A stretch of 64,000 nucleotides of DNA. Source: Kutzneria kofuensis (GTDB lineage Bacteria; Actinomycetota; Actinomycetes; Mycobacteriales; Pseudonocardiaceae). The notes below the pieces were generated by a model. It saw only the letters and a program-made list of their open reading frames with translations, was not told where the DNA came from and ran no database searches. Numbering within the stretch: position 1 is the stretch's first letter; each line of letters starts with the position of its first letter. The stretch covers positions 1,986,038 to 2,050,037 of the forward strand of contig NZ_JACHIR010000001.1 of assembly GCF_014203355.1 (NCBI RefSeq). The letters are read 5' to 3'. Shown here piece by piece: positions 8,664 to 16,419 of this stretch. The position numbers and the translations under genes were made by a program.

Positions 8664-8812
8664 ACCGGCTCGTTGTTCATCAGCGCCGAGACAGACGGCG
8701 CCGACAAGGTGAAGTTGGCACGCCGGAGAAGCAGCTCGCGCAACTCCTTGCCTGTCCATACCTCGCGGGAGGCCATCACCTGCCTGAGCCGCCATCGAAG
8801 CTGCACCGCCAC
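8525..8812 (-). CDS. XRE-family HTH regulator (Cro/C1 type)
   Basis: This 95-residue protein is mostly one HTH domain: the LRQVMASREVWTGKELRELL helix, then a recognition region LSAPSVSALMNNEPVQMKTETLQALCTALKCTPDELYGVV. The pattern matches small single-domain repressors. A GGGAAGG Shine-Dalgarno is very close to the GTG at 8812 and better spaced for the in-frame GTG two codons later. It reads away from an AT-rich promoter region with an inverted repeat (8945-8996), which it may bind. Confidence 0.75.
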   Translation of the reverse strand: MAVQLRWRLRQVMASREVWTGKELRELLLRRANFTLSAPSVSALMNNEPVQMKTETLQALCTALKCTPDELYGVVPPREIALAEKPEADESSAKQ

Positions 8813-8944
8813 GCCTTCCCGCGCTCACTCGTCTTCCGGCGGCCTCCATGGGCGCCGATCGTCGCCCAGTCTCCCCGATGACCTACGTGAGGACAGGGGA
8901 CCACCCGGTGTGTTTGACGAACAGAACCTCGTGAGCCGCCCTGC

Positions 8945-8996
8945 ACCTAATTGAACTTTGTTGTACCTACTACAGTTAGGTGCTACCTTAATTGGA
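8945..8996. promoter_or_regulatory. AT-rich intergenic promoter with inverted repeat
   Basis: This stretch is markedly AT-rich compared with its surroundings and contains ACCTAC-TACA-GTTAGGT, a near-perfect inverted repeat, with TTGTACC and TACCTTAATT elements resembling promoter boxes. It separates the leftward XRE gene from rightward DNA. Beyond it, about 8997-9456 holds no open frame I can support, although several overlapping frames are open. Confidence 0.4.
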
Positions 8997-9456
8997 TGGC
9001 AGACGTCCCCGCAGACGGAAAGGAGCACCCCCGACTCACACGACCAACCCAGCCCTACATCAGCACGAGCCGTGTTTGGCCCGTGCCTGTACCGATCTCT
9101 GGACCCACGTCGGCCGCCGCGTCTCTTGCTCCCATGGTGATCGAGTACGCAGTCGGCAAGACCTGCGATCTTGCCGGGCGGCAGGAGTCCAGCACGACCG
9201 TGACCGCCGGCCCCGCACACACATATCCGGGGAGTAGAGGCACACAGCTCGTGACAGCTTCGGCAACCCCAGCACGTTCAACGCGCGTCATGGTGCGTGT
9301 CTGTCTTCCAGAAGATCCGCCTCGCGGACCTGAGAGCGCAGGTGTCCACAGCTGGGGAATGCCCGCTGAGTCGACGCTTTCCTTGTCGCCGACCAGCACG
9401 CCCGCGAACGTCTCTGATCTGCAGGTGACCTCGCGGAGCGAGGCGGGAGGTGCGCG

Positions 9457-9705
9457 ATGCGCCACCCACACGACACGCCAGAACCAACAGGCCCTGATGA
9501 GTCGGGCCCGATCCAGCCACCAGTCGAATCCGCGGTCCCGGCCCGTCGTCGTTGGCGACCTGCGGACGAACTCTGGGAGATCGAACGCCTCGAAACCACG
9601 CCCATGACGCCCGACCACTACGAGACCGCCGTGTCCACCCTCGCCACCTTGATTTCCCACTGGCTCCGAGACACCCGAGGCGAACGCGACGACCAAGCGG
9701 CCTAA
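9457..9705 (+). CDS. small hypothetical protein
   Basis: The 82-residue frame has a good Shine-Dalgarno (GGGAGG, 9447-9452 region) before its ATG. It has a Pro-rich N-terminus and an amphipathic C-terminal part, YETAVSTLATLISHWLRDTRGERDD. No family is recognised. Its TAA stop is exactly the target sequence used by the two insertion sequences that follow, so the coding sequence itself remains intact. Confidence 0.5.
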   Translation: MRHPHDTPEPTGPDESGPIQPPVESAVPARRRWRPADELWEIERLETTPMTPDHYETAVSTLATLISHWLRDTRGERDDQAA

Positions 9706-10581
9706 GAGGGTGTCTTACGTGGCGGCCTTGGCGAGCCTCTTGAAGCAAGTCAAGGCCGCCGCCAACGTCAGGAACGCGCAGAAGTGGTTCGCCTTGCGCT
9801 CGTACCGCATCGCGAGTCGGCGGTACCCGAACAACCAGGCGATCGTGCGTTCGATGACCCACCGGTGCCGACCCAGCCGCGCGCTGGACTCAGTGTCTTT
9901 GCGGGCGATCCGCACCGCGATCCCCTGCTCGCGTACCCACGCCCGTAACTCCTTGATGTCGTAGGCCTTGTCCGCGTGCAACTTCGCCGGCTTGCGCCGA
10001 CGGGGACCACGCCGCGACTTCACTGCGGGGATCGCCCGCACCAACGGTTTGAGCCCGTAGGCGTCGTTGGTGTTGGCCGCCGACACCGCCACCGACAACG
10101 GCAGACCGGCCCGGTCGGACAGCGCGTGGATCTTCGAGCCCGGCTTGCCTCGATCGACCGGGCTCGGACCGGTCAACGATCCCCCTTTTTCGCCCGCACC
10201 GCCGCCGCGTCCACCACCACCCGCGACCAATCGATCAAGCCCTGGCCGCCCAACTCGTCCAAGACCGCCCGATGCACCCGTGGCCACAGGCCCGCTTTGG
10301 TCCACTCGGTGAACCTGCGGTGCGCGGTCGGCACTGTGACCCCGAACGACGGCGGTAGATGCCGCCAGGCGCAGCCGCTGGTCAACACGAACACGATCGC
10401 GGTGAACACCGCCCGGTCGTCCACCGGCGTCGTCCCACCGCCCTGCCGACGCGGCGTGAACTGTGGGACCAACGGCGCGACCAGTGCCCACAACTCGTCG
10501 GGCACCAGCCGCTGCGACAACGCATCCGTCACAACGTCTGATCATGGCAGCGGCCGAGCAAGATCCACGTGAGACGAGCTC
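9706..10581 (-). mobile_element. IS5-family (IS427-like) insertion sequence, 876 bp
   Basis: The terminal inverted repeats can be read directly: GAGGGTGTCTTACGTGG at the left and, on the complementary strand, GAGCTCGTCTCACGTGG at the right. A 3-bp TAA duplication flanks it (9703-9705 and 10582-10584). The transposase is in two overlapping phases. It lies precisely at the left junction of an IS701 element, so it arrived after that one. Confidence 0.85.
9715..10532 (-). CDS. IS5-family DDE transposase, two frames joined by -1 frameshift
   Basis: The upstream frame (10173-10532, 119 aa) has the DUF4096-type N-terminus, LVPDELWALVAPLVPQF and GCAWRHLPPSFG, ending DAAAVRAKKGDR. The catalytic half continues in the -1 frame: GSKIHALSDRAGLPL, LHADKAYD and RHRWVIERTIAWL, which carries the DDE glutamate. 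The switch lies on an A-A-A-A-A-G-G-G-G-G run at about 10180, the usual slippery site of IS427-group elements. All catalytic blocks are present, so the element may be active. Confidence 0.85.
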
Positions 10582-10584
10582 TAA

Positions 10585-11953
10585 TACGACAACGACAGGT
10601 TGTAATCTAGGTCCGGACTCTGGTAGTTGATCTTGTTGTGTTGGCGGAGATGGTGGCGGACTGGTCGGCGAGCTTCGAGGCGTTTCTGGGCCGGTTCGCC
10701 GGCAGGTTCCCCCGAGTGGAGTCGCGGCGCCGGATGCGCTGGTATGTCAAGGGATTGCTCGCCGAGATCGAGCGGAAGAACGGGTGGACGCTGGCCGAGG
10801 CCGCCGGGGATGCGGGGCCGGAAGGCATGCAGCGGTTGCTGAACTTCTACGCGTGGGACACCGATGGCTTGCGTGACGACGTGCGTGCCGCGGTTGTGGA
10901 ACGCATCGGTGACGGTGAGCAGGGGGTGCTCATCGTCGACGAGACCGGCTTTCTGAAGAAGGGTGCCCACTCCGCAGGAGTCGCACGGCAGTACTCGGGC
11001 ACTGCCGGCCGGATCGAGAACTCGCAGATCGGGGTATTTCTGGCGTATGCCTCACCACGCGGTCGTGCGCTGATTGATCGGGAGTTGTATCTGCCCAAGG
11101 ACTGGACCGATGATCGTGACCGGTGCCGGGCGGCTGGCATTGATGACGAGGTGGAGTTCGCGACCAAACAGGTGCTGGCCCGCCGGATGATCGAGCGTGC
11201 GCTCGCGACGGAGGTGCCGTTCGGATGGGTGACCGCCGACGAGTTGTACGGGCAGGACACGAAGTTCCGGCTGTGGTTGGAGACCGTGGACGTCCCGCAT
11301 GTGGTGGCGGTGCCCAAGTCGGCGATGGTGGTGTCGATGCACTTGGCCAAGGTCCGGGTTGCGCGGATGATTGCGGACGTCGCGGACGCAGATTGGCAGC
11401 GGCTCAGCTGCGGGGACGGAGTTCGTGGCCCTCGGGTGTCGGACTGGACGGCGGTGGAGATCCGGCCGTTGCGCCGGCGGGGTTGGGGGCACTGGCTGCT
11501 GGCTCGGCGTTCGGTCAGCGATCCGACCGACATCGCCTACTACGTGTGTTTCGGGCCTGCCGATACCAGCTTGGCGGAGCTGGTTCGTGTCGCGGGCAGC
11601 CGCTGGGCGATCGAGGAGTGTTTCCAGACGGCGAAGAACGAGACCGGTCTGGATCACTACCAGGCGCGGGGTTACCAGGCGTGGTACCGGCACGTCACGC
11701 TGTCGATGACGGCGTTGGCGTTCCTGGTGATCACACGGCCAACCGTTGAAAAGGGGGCTCCGTTGCTGGCGATGGTCAGACCGTGATCCCGTTGTCGGTC
11801 AACGAGGTTCGCCGGTTATGGAACCGGGTCGTGGTCCGTTCCGCCCACACCGTCGATCACATCCTGCACTGGTCACGGTGGCGGTTGGTTAGCCAGGCCC
11901 GTGCCCGAGCTAGCCACCACCGGAGACAACATCACGACCTGTCGTTGTCGTAC
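10585..11953 (+). mobile_element. IS701-family insertion sequence, copy 1
   Basis: The termini begin TACGACAACGACA on both ends in inverted orientation. The flanking CTAA duplication is at 9702-9705 (displaced by the later IS5 insertion; the IS5 end also recreates CTAA at 10581-10584) and 11954-11957. CTAR is the usual IS701 target. The right terminus has one extra base relative to the left, suggesting a small mutation in the 3' end of the transposase gene. Confidence 0.85.
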
Positions 11954-11980
11954 TAAGCGAATGGGAAGCTGAACGATAAA
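10638..11980 (+). CDS. IS701-family transposase, probably read with -1 frameshift
   Basis: The zero-frame product (to 11786) contains the DDE blocks of the family: VLIVDETGFLKKG, RQYSGTAGRIENSQIGVFLAYAS, VTADELYG and RVAGSRWAIEECFQTAKNETGLDHYQ. It stops after VEKGAPLLAMVRP. The conserved C-terminal tail, VIPLSVNEVRRLWNRVVV and ILHWSRWRLVSQARARA, continues in the -1 frame from an A-AAG-GGG-G motif at 11748-11756. Copy 2 in this window has the same arrangement. The -1 frame passes the element end and stops at 11978-11980, which suggests an extra base near 11940 in this copy. Confidence 0.75.
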
Positions 11981-12174
11981 AATGAAGGGGATCGTCGATC
12001 CGCCCCGCCGTCACCCGGCTTGGCCTATCCGCCGACAAGAGCGCCGAGATCATCAGCAGCGGGCATTGAACCCTACAGACGGTCCGTCCTCCGCAGACAC
12101 TCAACTGCCTCGACACCAACACCCAGCACCACCGGCATAGTGATCAACTTCTCCACATCCCGTAGGCTGCCAGA

Positions 12175-12747
12175 GTGACGGAGTACCCGGAGGCACTGAA
12201 GTGGAAGGTCCATGGCGAGCGGACCGTTTACGACAACCGGTGGATCAAGGTCAACCTAGTTGATGTGGAGCCGCCCGACGGCAGTCGGTTCGAGCATCAC
12301 GTGGTCCGGCTGGACCACGTCGCGATAGCTCTGCTCGTCAATGAGAACGAAGAGGTGCTGACGCTGTGGCGGTACCGTTTCGCTGTCGACCAGTGGGGCT
12401 ATGAGCTGATTGGCGGGCTGGTCGAAGAAGGCGAAGAACCTGCCGCGACGGCCGCGCGTGAAGCTGAGGAGGAGACCGGCTGGCGTCCAATCGGCGAGCC
12501 TGAACACATTGTGAAGTTTCAGCCGCTGCCGGGCATGATTGATTCGCCGGTTGACGTCTTCATGTGGCGGCAGGCCGAGAAGGTCGGCGAGCCTACCGAT
12601 GCCGAGGAAGCCGCGCGGATCGAGTGGATTCCGGTAGACCGGGTGTTGGACCTTGTTCGGAACGGTGAGGTCCTTGGGTCTGGCGCGGTAATTCCACTCC
12701 TCTACTACCTAGCATCACGCAATAGTGGTGCCGCTGGCGCCCGGTAG
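12175..12747 (+). CDS. Nudix hydrolase (ADP-ribose pyrophosphatase-like)
   Basis: The 190-residue frame with a GTG start has a full Nudix box at about residues 82-104: GG...EEGEEPAATAAREAEEETGW. The preceding VLTLWRYRFAVDQWGYELIGG region is typical of the ADP-sugar pyrophosphatase branch. Such enzymes cleave nucleoside diphosphate-X compounds. Nudix genes are recurrent regulators or cargo of AICEs and element 2 in this window carries another. Its 3' end overlaps the convergent regulator gene by 33 nt, so convergent transcription may matter. Confidence 0.85.
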   Translation: MTEYPEALKWKVHGERTVYDNRWIKVNLVDVEPPDGSRFEHHVVRLDHVAIALLVNENEEVLTLWRYRFAVDQWGYELIGGLVEEGEEPAATAAREAEEETGWRPIGEPEHIVKFQPLPGMIDSPVDVFMWRQAEKVGEPTDAEEAARIEWIPVDRVLDLVRNGEVLGSGAVIPLLYYLASRNSGAAGAR

Positions 12748-13911
12748 AATCAGACTTTCGAGCCGCTGCCGTTGGCGATCGGAGCCAATTTGCGAAGCAA
12801 GCCGCCGAGCTCGCTGCGCATAGGCAATCGCAGCTTCCCGGTCGCCAGCGGCAGAGTAAGCAAACGCTAGATCAACGTACAACCAGTTCAGTCCACGAAT
12901 GGCCGAGCCCTCACGAATGGCCGTGCCATTCGGCGACTCCAGTTCCCGGGCAGCCGCTTCCAGTTGTTCTATCGCCTCCTGCTCACCAAGCTTCGTTAGA
13001 CCATTGCCGCGCCAGCGAGCGAGTTGACCGCTGTTCAGCAGAAGGAATGGCATTTCGGGATCAACCGGGTCGGCCGGCAACCACTCGTCCGCCTGATCAA
13101 AGGCTCGTAGCGCTTCATTACGACGACCAGCAGCTGCAAGCCCCTCGCCGTGAGCAGCAGCAAGCCATGACTGCAATACCGCAGGCACTTTGTTTTCGGC
13201 TACCGAACGCGCGTATTCAAGTAGCTCGACCGCGCCAGTTGCGTCGCCAAGGTCCAGCAGGATTACCGCCTGTTGCGCCGCAGCATGAGCAAGCAAATGA
13301 GGCGCGCCAGCCTCGCCCGCAGACACCTTGGCATCTTCATGATACTTCCATGCCTGAAGTTGTGAGCCTCGATCCAAAGCATTCCAGCCAGCCAACGTAC
13401 GCGCGTCAGTCAGTATTGCCGCAAGACGCTTGCGATGCTTTGCATTAACACTGAATGCATGGACTTCTTCCATGTGTTTGATGAGACTGCTCAACTGGTC
13501 AAGAGCCGCAATGGCACCGAATCGCTTGTCCGAGCCGCGAATCATGTTGACCTGCTGCTGAAACAGGTCGAGCGTTTCGCCGTCTATGCTGCGAGCGACT
13601 ATCAAGCGGTCCCGCAGTTCCGCGGCACCTTCATTCAGTACTTCAGACGGGAAGCCAAGTTCTTCATTGGTCCGTCCGTAGATCTCCCGAAAAAGCCGCC
13701 GGTAGCCAGGCTCAGTCACTTGGTCGTGCCCGTTCTCCCAGCGCGACAGCATGACTTTGAGCGAAGACTCGGACGCCACCGCTATGTTCAGCAGCGAAGC
13801 ACGCATGATCACGAGACGGATCACCTGGTCCTGACTGCGCCCTTGCTGAACGCGGACAGCCTGCAACTTGGTCGCGGGTGGTCCGCCTCTCTGGCTCCGC
13901 GCCATCTTCAC
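12715..13911 (-). CDS. HTH regulator with TPR-like C-terminal domain
   Basis: This 398-residue protein has an N-terminal Cro/C1-type HTH (SESSLKVMLSRWENGHDQVTEPGYRRLFREIYG) and a long all-helical C-terminus with TPR-like repeats: AHAAAQQAVILLDLGDATGAVELLEYARSV, GEGLAAAGRRNEALRAFDQADEW and DLAFAYSAAGDREAAIAYAQRAR (each a separate repeat). The layout suggests ligand or peptide sensing by the helical domain. Its C-terminal region is clearly paralogous to the protein at 20197-21351 (shared DARTLAGW.SLD.G, with paired LDLGD/LHDVGD segments). The lower GC content of the gene suggests separate acquisition. Confidence 0.7.
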   Translation of the reverse strand: MKMARSQRGGPPATKLQAVRVQQGRSQDQVIRLVIMRASLLNIAVASESSLKVMLSRWENGHDQVTEPGYRRLFREIYGRTNEELGFPSEVLNEGAAELRDRLIVARSIDGETLDLFQQQVNMIRGSDKRFGAIAALDQLSSLIKHMEEVHAFSVNAKHRKRLAAILTDARTLAGWNALDRGSQLQAWKYHEDAKVSAGEAGAPHLLAHAAAQQAVILLDLGDATGAVELLEYARSVAENKVPAVLQSWLAAAHGEGLAAAGRRNEALRAFDQADEWLPADPVDPEMPFLLLNSGQLARWRGNGLTKLGEQEAIEQLEAAARELESPNGTAIREGSAIRGLNWLYVDLAFAYSAAGDREAAIAYAQRARRLASQIGSDRQRQRLESLILPGASGTTIA

Positions 13912-14052
13912 CCCAGATCATTTGGCGTCTGACCTCGCTAGTTAACTCCACTTAACTCGGGGCACGTTAATCGCCGACAACTGTTTTGGGTCGGTTGTTG
14001 GCCGTTTCCTGGTGTCATGACGACGACGGGAACGGCCACCAGGGCAACAGAG

Positions 14053-14448
14053 CTAACGGCTCTTTGTCGGCTTCTCATTCTCACCCGAGACTGCCGATTC
14101 GAGCCTGCTGCTCAGTGTGCCTACTTGGGCCCGCAGGCCCCGGAGTTCGCGCACGATTGTGCCCAGCATCGCGACAACTGGATCATCCGCAGTGGTGGCC
14201 GGCGCCTCGGCTTCCGGCGGATTCTCTCCGCGAAGCACCGCGCTGAGGTGCTGCGGGTGCCAGTCCAGCGCGATCGACAGAGCTTCGAGCGTGCGCGGAT
14301 TTCGTCGTCGCTGAATCTTCCCCTGTTGGATTTCGCGGACGATAGCCAGCGAAACGCCGGAACGTTCGGCAAGCTCCTTCTGCTTCAAGGCGAGGTCCGC
14401 CGTGCGGGCGTTGATCGCCCCCGCGACTGCCGCCCAATCCTCGTCCAC
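14053..14448 (-). CDS. XRE-family repressor-like protein
   Basis: The 131-residue protein has an N-terminal HTH, QKELAERSGVSLAIVREIQQGK followed by the RRNPRTLEALSIALDWHPQHL helix, then a Pro/Ala linker and a heptad-like C-terminal helix (LGTIVRELRGLRAQVGTLSSRLESAV) suited to dimerisation. It is divergent from the xis-like gene at 14599, and the 150-nt region between them holds repeated CGCTGACATC sites. It is a good candidate for the element's master repressor, by inference. Confidence 0.75.
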   Translation of the reverse strand: MDEDWAAVAGAINARTADLALKQKELAERSGVSLAIVREIQQGKIQRRRNPRTLEALSIALDWHPQHLSAVLRGENPPEAEAPATTADDPVVAMLGTIVRELRGLRAQVGTLSSRLESAVSGENEKPTKSR

Positions 14449-14473
14449 GTACGCCTCCGTGCTCCGCCTTCAC

Positions 14474-14561
14474 CGCTGACGTTAGCGCGCACAGCGCACA
14501 GCAATCGGTCTTTGCGCTGACATCGGCGGTGATTGGCCATAAATCAAGGCTGATGTCAGCG
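14474..14561. promoter_or_regulatory. divergent promoter region with CGCTGACATC operators
   Basis: The motif CGCTGACATC occurs at 14515-14524, in inverted orientation at 14552-14561, and as the related CGCTGACGTT at 14474-14483. It recurs at 20175-20184, just upstream of another regulator gene in the same element. Placement between the repressor-like gene and the transfer operon marks these as likely operators. The protein that binds them is not known. Confidence 0.55.
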
Positions 14562-14598
14562 AATCCTGCGCAAAAATCAGTCTTCTGGAGTCACCAAA

Positions 14599-14886
14599 AT
14601 GAGGTCGACGAGTGAGACAGGACCGAGCAGGCCACCTGTCTTCTACAGCGTGCAGGAAGCCGCACAGATCTTGCGAGTCAACGCGGCGACGATCTACCGG
14701 GCGATTCAGGAGGACGCGTTCCCGGCAGTACGCCTCAGGACGCGGTACGTGGTTCCGGCCCAGGCGGTTGACGAGCTGGCCAAGCAGGCAGCCCAGTCCG
14801 GCGGCGTGATCGACGTTGCTCGGATGGCTGCCGAGCGTCGGACGGCTCGCGAGGCGGAGCGGCTGGTCGGGGGTGCGCCGTGGTGA
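14599..14886 (+). CDS. excisionase-type HTH protein (HTH_17, MerR-like)
   Basis: The first half matches the excisionase DNA-binding domain: YSVQEAAQILRVNAATIYRAIQEDAFPAVRLRTRYVVPAQAVDEL. A basic helical tail follows. In element 2 the equivalent protein sits directly before the integrase, whereas here it starts the presumed transfer operon, far from the integrase at 22030-23316. It may therefore act as a regulator of the operon rather than, or as well as, a recombination directionality factor. Its stop overlaps the WhiB-like start. Confidence 0.75.
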   Translation: MRSTSETGPSRPPVFYSVQEAAQILRVNAATIYRAIQEDAFPAVRLRTRYVVPAQAVDELAKQAAQSGGVIDVARMAAERRTAREAERLVGGAPW

Positions 14887-15233
14887 ATCGTGACGAGTTT
14901 CGTGACAACTACTACGAGGTAGTCGCGGCAGACCTCGACCGGTACGCCGAGGTTCCCGACAACGTGCTGTTGGAGATCGTGACCACGGACGGCACGTGCA
15001 TGTGGCTCGTCACCAACGATGAGCCCGAGTGGTCCGGCGAGGAGCTGACTGACCGGGAACTGGCCGCGCGACTGTGCGCGGGCTGCCCGGTTCAGCGCGA
15101 GTGTCTCGAACTCGAACTCCGTACCGCCGGAGAGTCGACGGTCGGAGTGTGGGGAGCGCTTTCCGAAGAGGACAGGCGAGCGGTCTACCGCGCGTGGCTG
15201 GCTCGCCGGCGGGGCGGAGGGCAGCCGTCATGA
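14880..15233 (+). CDS. WhiB-like iron-sulfur protein
   Basis: Cysteines at residues 40, 66, 69 and 75 give the WhiB pattern C-x25-C-x2-C-x5-C (GTCMWLV ... LCAGCPVQREC), followed by the GVWGALSEEDRR turn and a basic tail. Wbl proteins bind a 4Fe-4S cluster and act as transcription factors with the principal sigma factor. A longer-than-usual N-terminal segment precedes the first cysteine. It overlaps the preceding gene (tandem GTGs at 14880 and 14883) and the next ATG, so it is within the operon. Confidence 0.85.
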   Translation: MVNRDEFRDNYYEVVAADLDRYAEVPDNVLLEIVTTDGTCMWLVTNDEPEWSGEELTDRELAARLCAGCPVQRECLELELRTAGESTVGVWGALSEEDRRAVYRAWLARRRGGGQPS

Positions 15234-15562
15234 CGGTCAACGTGCCGTTGATGCCGTTGCTCGCCGGCTTGGGTGCGCTGTTGGCCTTGATTCTCGTATG
15301 GCGCGCCGGCCGTCGACGGGCGAAGGCAGCCGCTGAAGCCGCGCGAGCCGGTGCGCGGCTGGTGTCGTTGGCCGGCAGGGTCCTACTCGGCGGTGCCGTG
15401 CTCCTCGGCGTCCAGTGGATCGTGGTCACCTACTCCAACAACACCACGTTGTTGGTGGGGGTGCTCGCACTGCCGGATCTGTTCGCGGCCTACGTGCTCA
15501 CCAAGGCGCTGACGGTGAGCACGCTGGACAACGCCACTCGGCGCAGGGGTGGTCAGCGATGA
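15230..15562 (+). CDS. small membrane protein of the transfer operon
   Basis: The start is the ATG overlapping the WhiB-like stop, giving 110 residues. There is one helix near residues 8-24, a basic loop (WRAGRRRAKAAAEAARAGA), then two further helices at about 45-65 and 70-90. Lengths and position resemble the small membrane proteins encoded next to Spd/Tra genes in actinomycete elements. No specific function can be assigned. Confidence 0.6.
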   Translation: MTVNVPLMPLLAGLGALLALILVWRAGRRRAKAAAEAARAGARLVSLAGRVLLGGAVLLGVQWIVVTYSNNTTLLVGVLALPDLFAAYVLTKALTVSTLDNATRRRGGQR

Positions 15563-16419
15563 CTAACCCGGTTGAGTCCCGACGAAGCGGAGGGAGGAGG
15601 GTGGCCGCCCACGGGCGGCCACCCGGCCCCTCCGCGAGCCAGGCCCAGAAGCTCATCGAAGAGGCAGCCGAGGCCACCCAACGGCGGGCCTACCAGACCC
15701 ATCCCGATGTGGTGGCCTTGCGAGTAGAACAAGTGCGTACCCAGGTCGACCGGCTGTGCTGGGCCGGCATCACGCTCGGCCTGGGCTTCACGATGACCAA
15801 CGTGCAGGCGTTCGCCGCTGCTGGCGCGGCGGCCTGGTCGCTGCCGTGGCTTGCCGCGTGGCTGCTGGACCCGACGGTGTCGCTGGTGTTGTTGGCGATC
15901 CTGCGGGCCGAGCAGGTCACGGCCCGCTACCAGGTTCAGACCGGGCCGTGGGTGCGACGGGCGAAGTGGCTGACGGTGGCGGCCACGTACGTGATGAACA
16001 CCTGGGCGTCGTACGCGGCCGGGTCACTGTCGGGTGTCGTGCTGCACTCGGTGCCGCCGCTGGTGGTGTTCGTGGCCGCCGAGGCGGTGACCGATCTCCG
16101 CGACAAGCTGACCGAAGCAGTGACGGCAGCGTTCACCAACGCGTCAGCGGTGAACACTCCGGAGACCGTTCACCAACCGCGACGCGAACCCCCGAAGAGG
16201 AAGAGCACCCGACGGAGGAAGCTGTTCGGCGACTACCTCACTGAGGCCCGTGCGGCATGGACACCAGGCGTCGAGATCACACCCGCATGGGTGCGGTCGG
16301 TCACCGATTGCGCGCGAGGGCTGTCCCCTCGGTTGGCCGCTGCCCTCAAGTCCGAAGTGGAGCACTCTGCTGCAACCACTGCGAAGGATGCGGAGCCAGA
16401 AAGTGAGGCGGGGCAATGA
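15559..16419 (+). CDS. Spd-like membrane protein (DUF2637-like)
   Basis: The ATG overlap with the previous gene gives 286 residues. A charged N-terminus is followed by four hydrophobic segments between residues 68 and 180 (including AGITLGLGFTMTNVQAF and VVLHSVPPLVVFVAAEAV), a basic linker PKRKSTRRRK, and a small C-terminal helical domain. Spd proteins assist intramycelial spread of transferred DNA in Streptomyces elements. The gene order Spd then TraB is typical. A homologous arrangement exists in element 2 (43334-44227). Confidence 0.65.
   Translation: MTNPVESRRSGGRRVAAHGRPPGPSASQAQKLIEEAAEATQRRAYQTHPDVVALRVEQVRTQVDRLCWAGITLGLGFTMTNVQAFAAAGAAAWSLPWLAAWLLDPTVSLVLLAILRAEQVTARYQVQTGPWVRRAKWLTVAATYVMNTWASYAAGSLSGVVLHSVPPLVVFVAAEAVTDLRDKLTEAVTAAFTNASAVNTPETVHQPRREPPKRKSTRRRKLFGDYLTEARAAWTPGVEITPAWVRSVTDCARGLSPRLAAALKSEVEHSAATTAKDAEPESEAGQ

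Noticed and set aside
8951-9607. A 218-residue plus-strand frame after the XRE gene
   Set aside because: The translation is Ser/Thr/Pro-rich without pattern, overlaps the better supported gene at 9457 in another frame, and has no Shine-Dalgarno. A competing frame with two Cys residues (8992-9237) is equally unconvincing.
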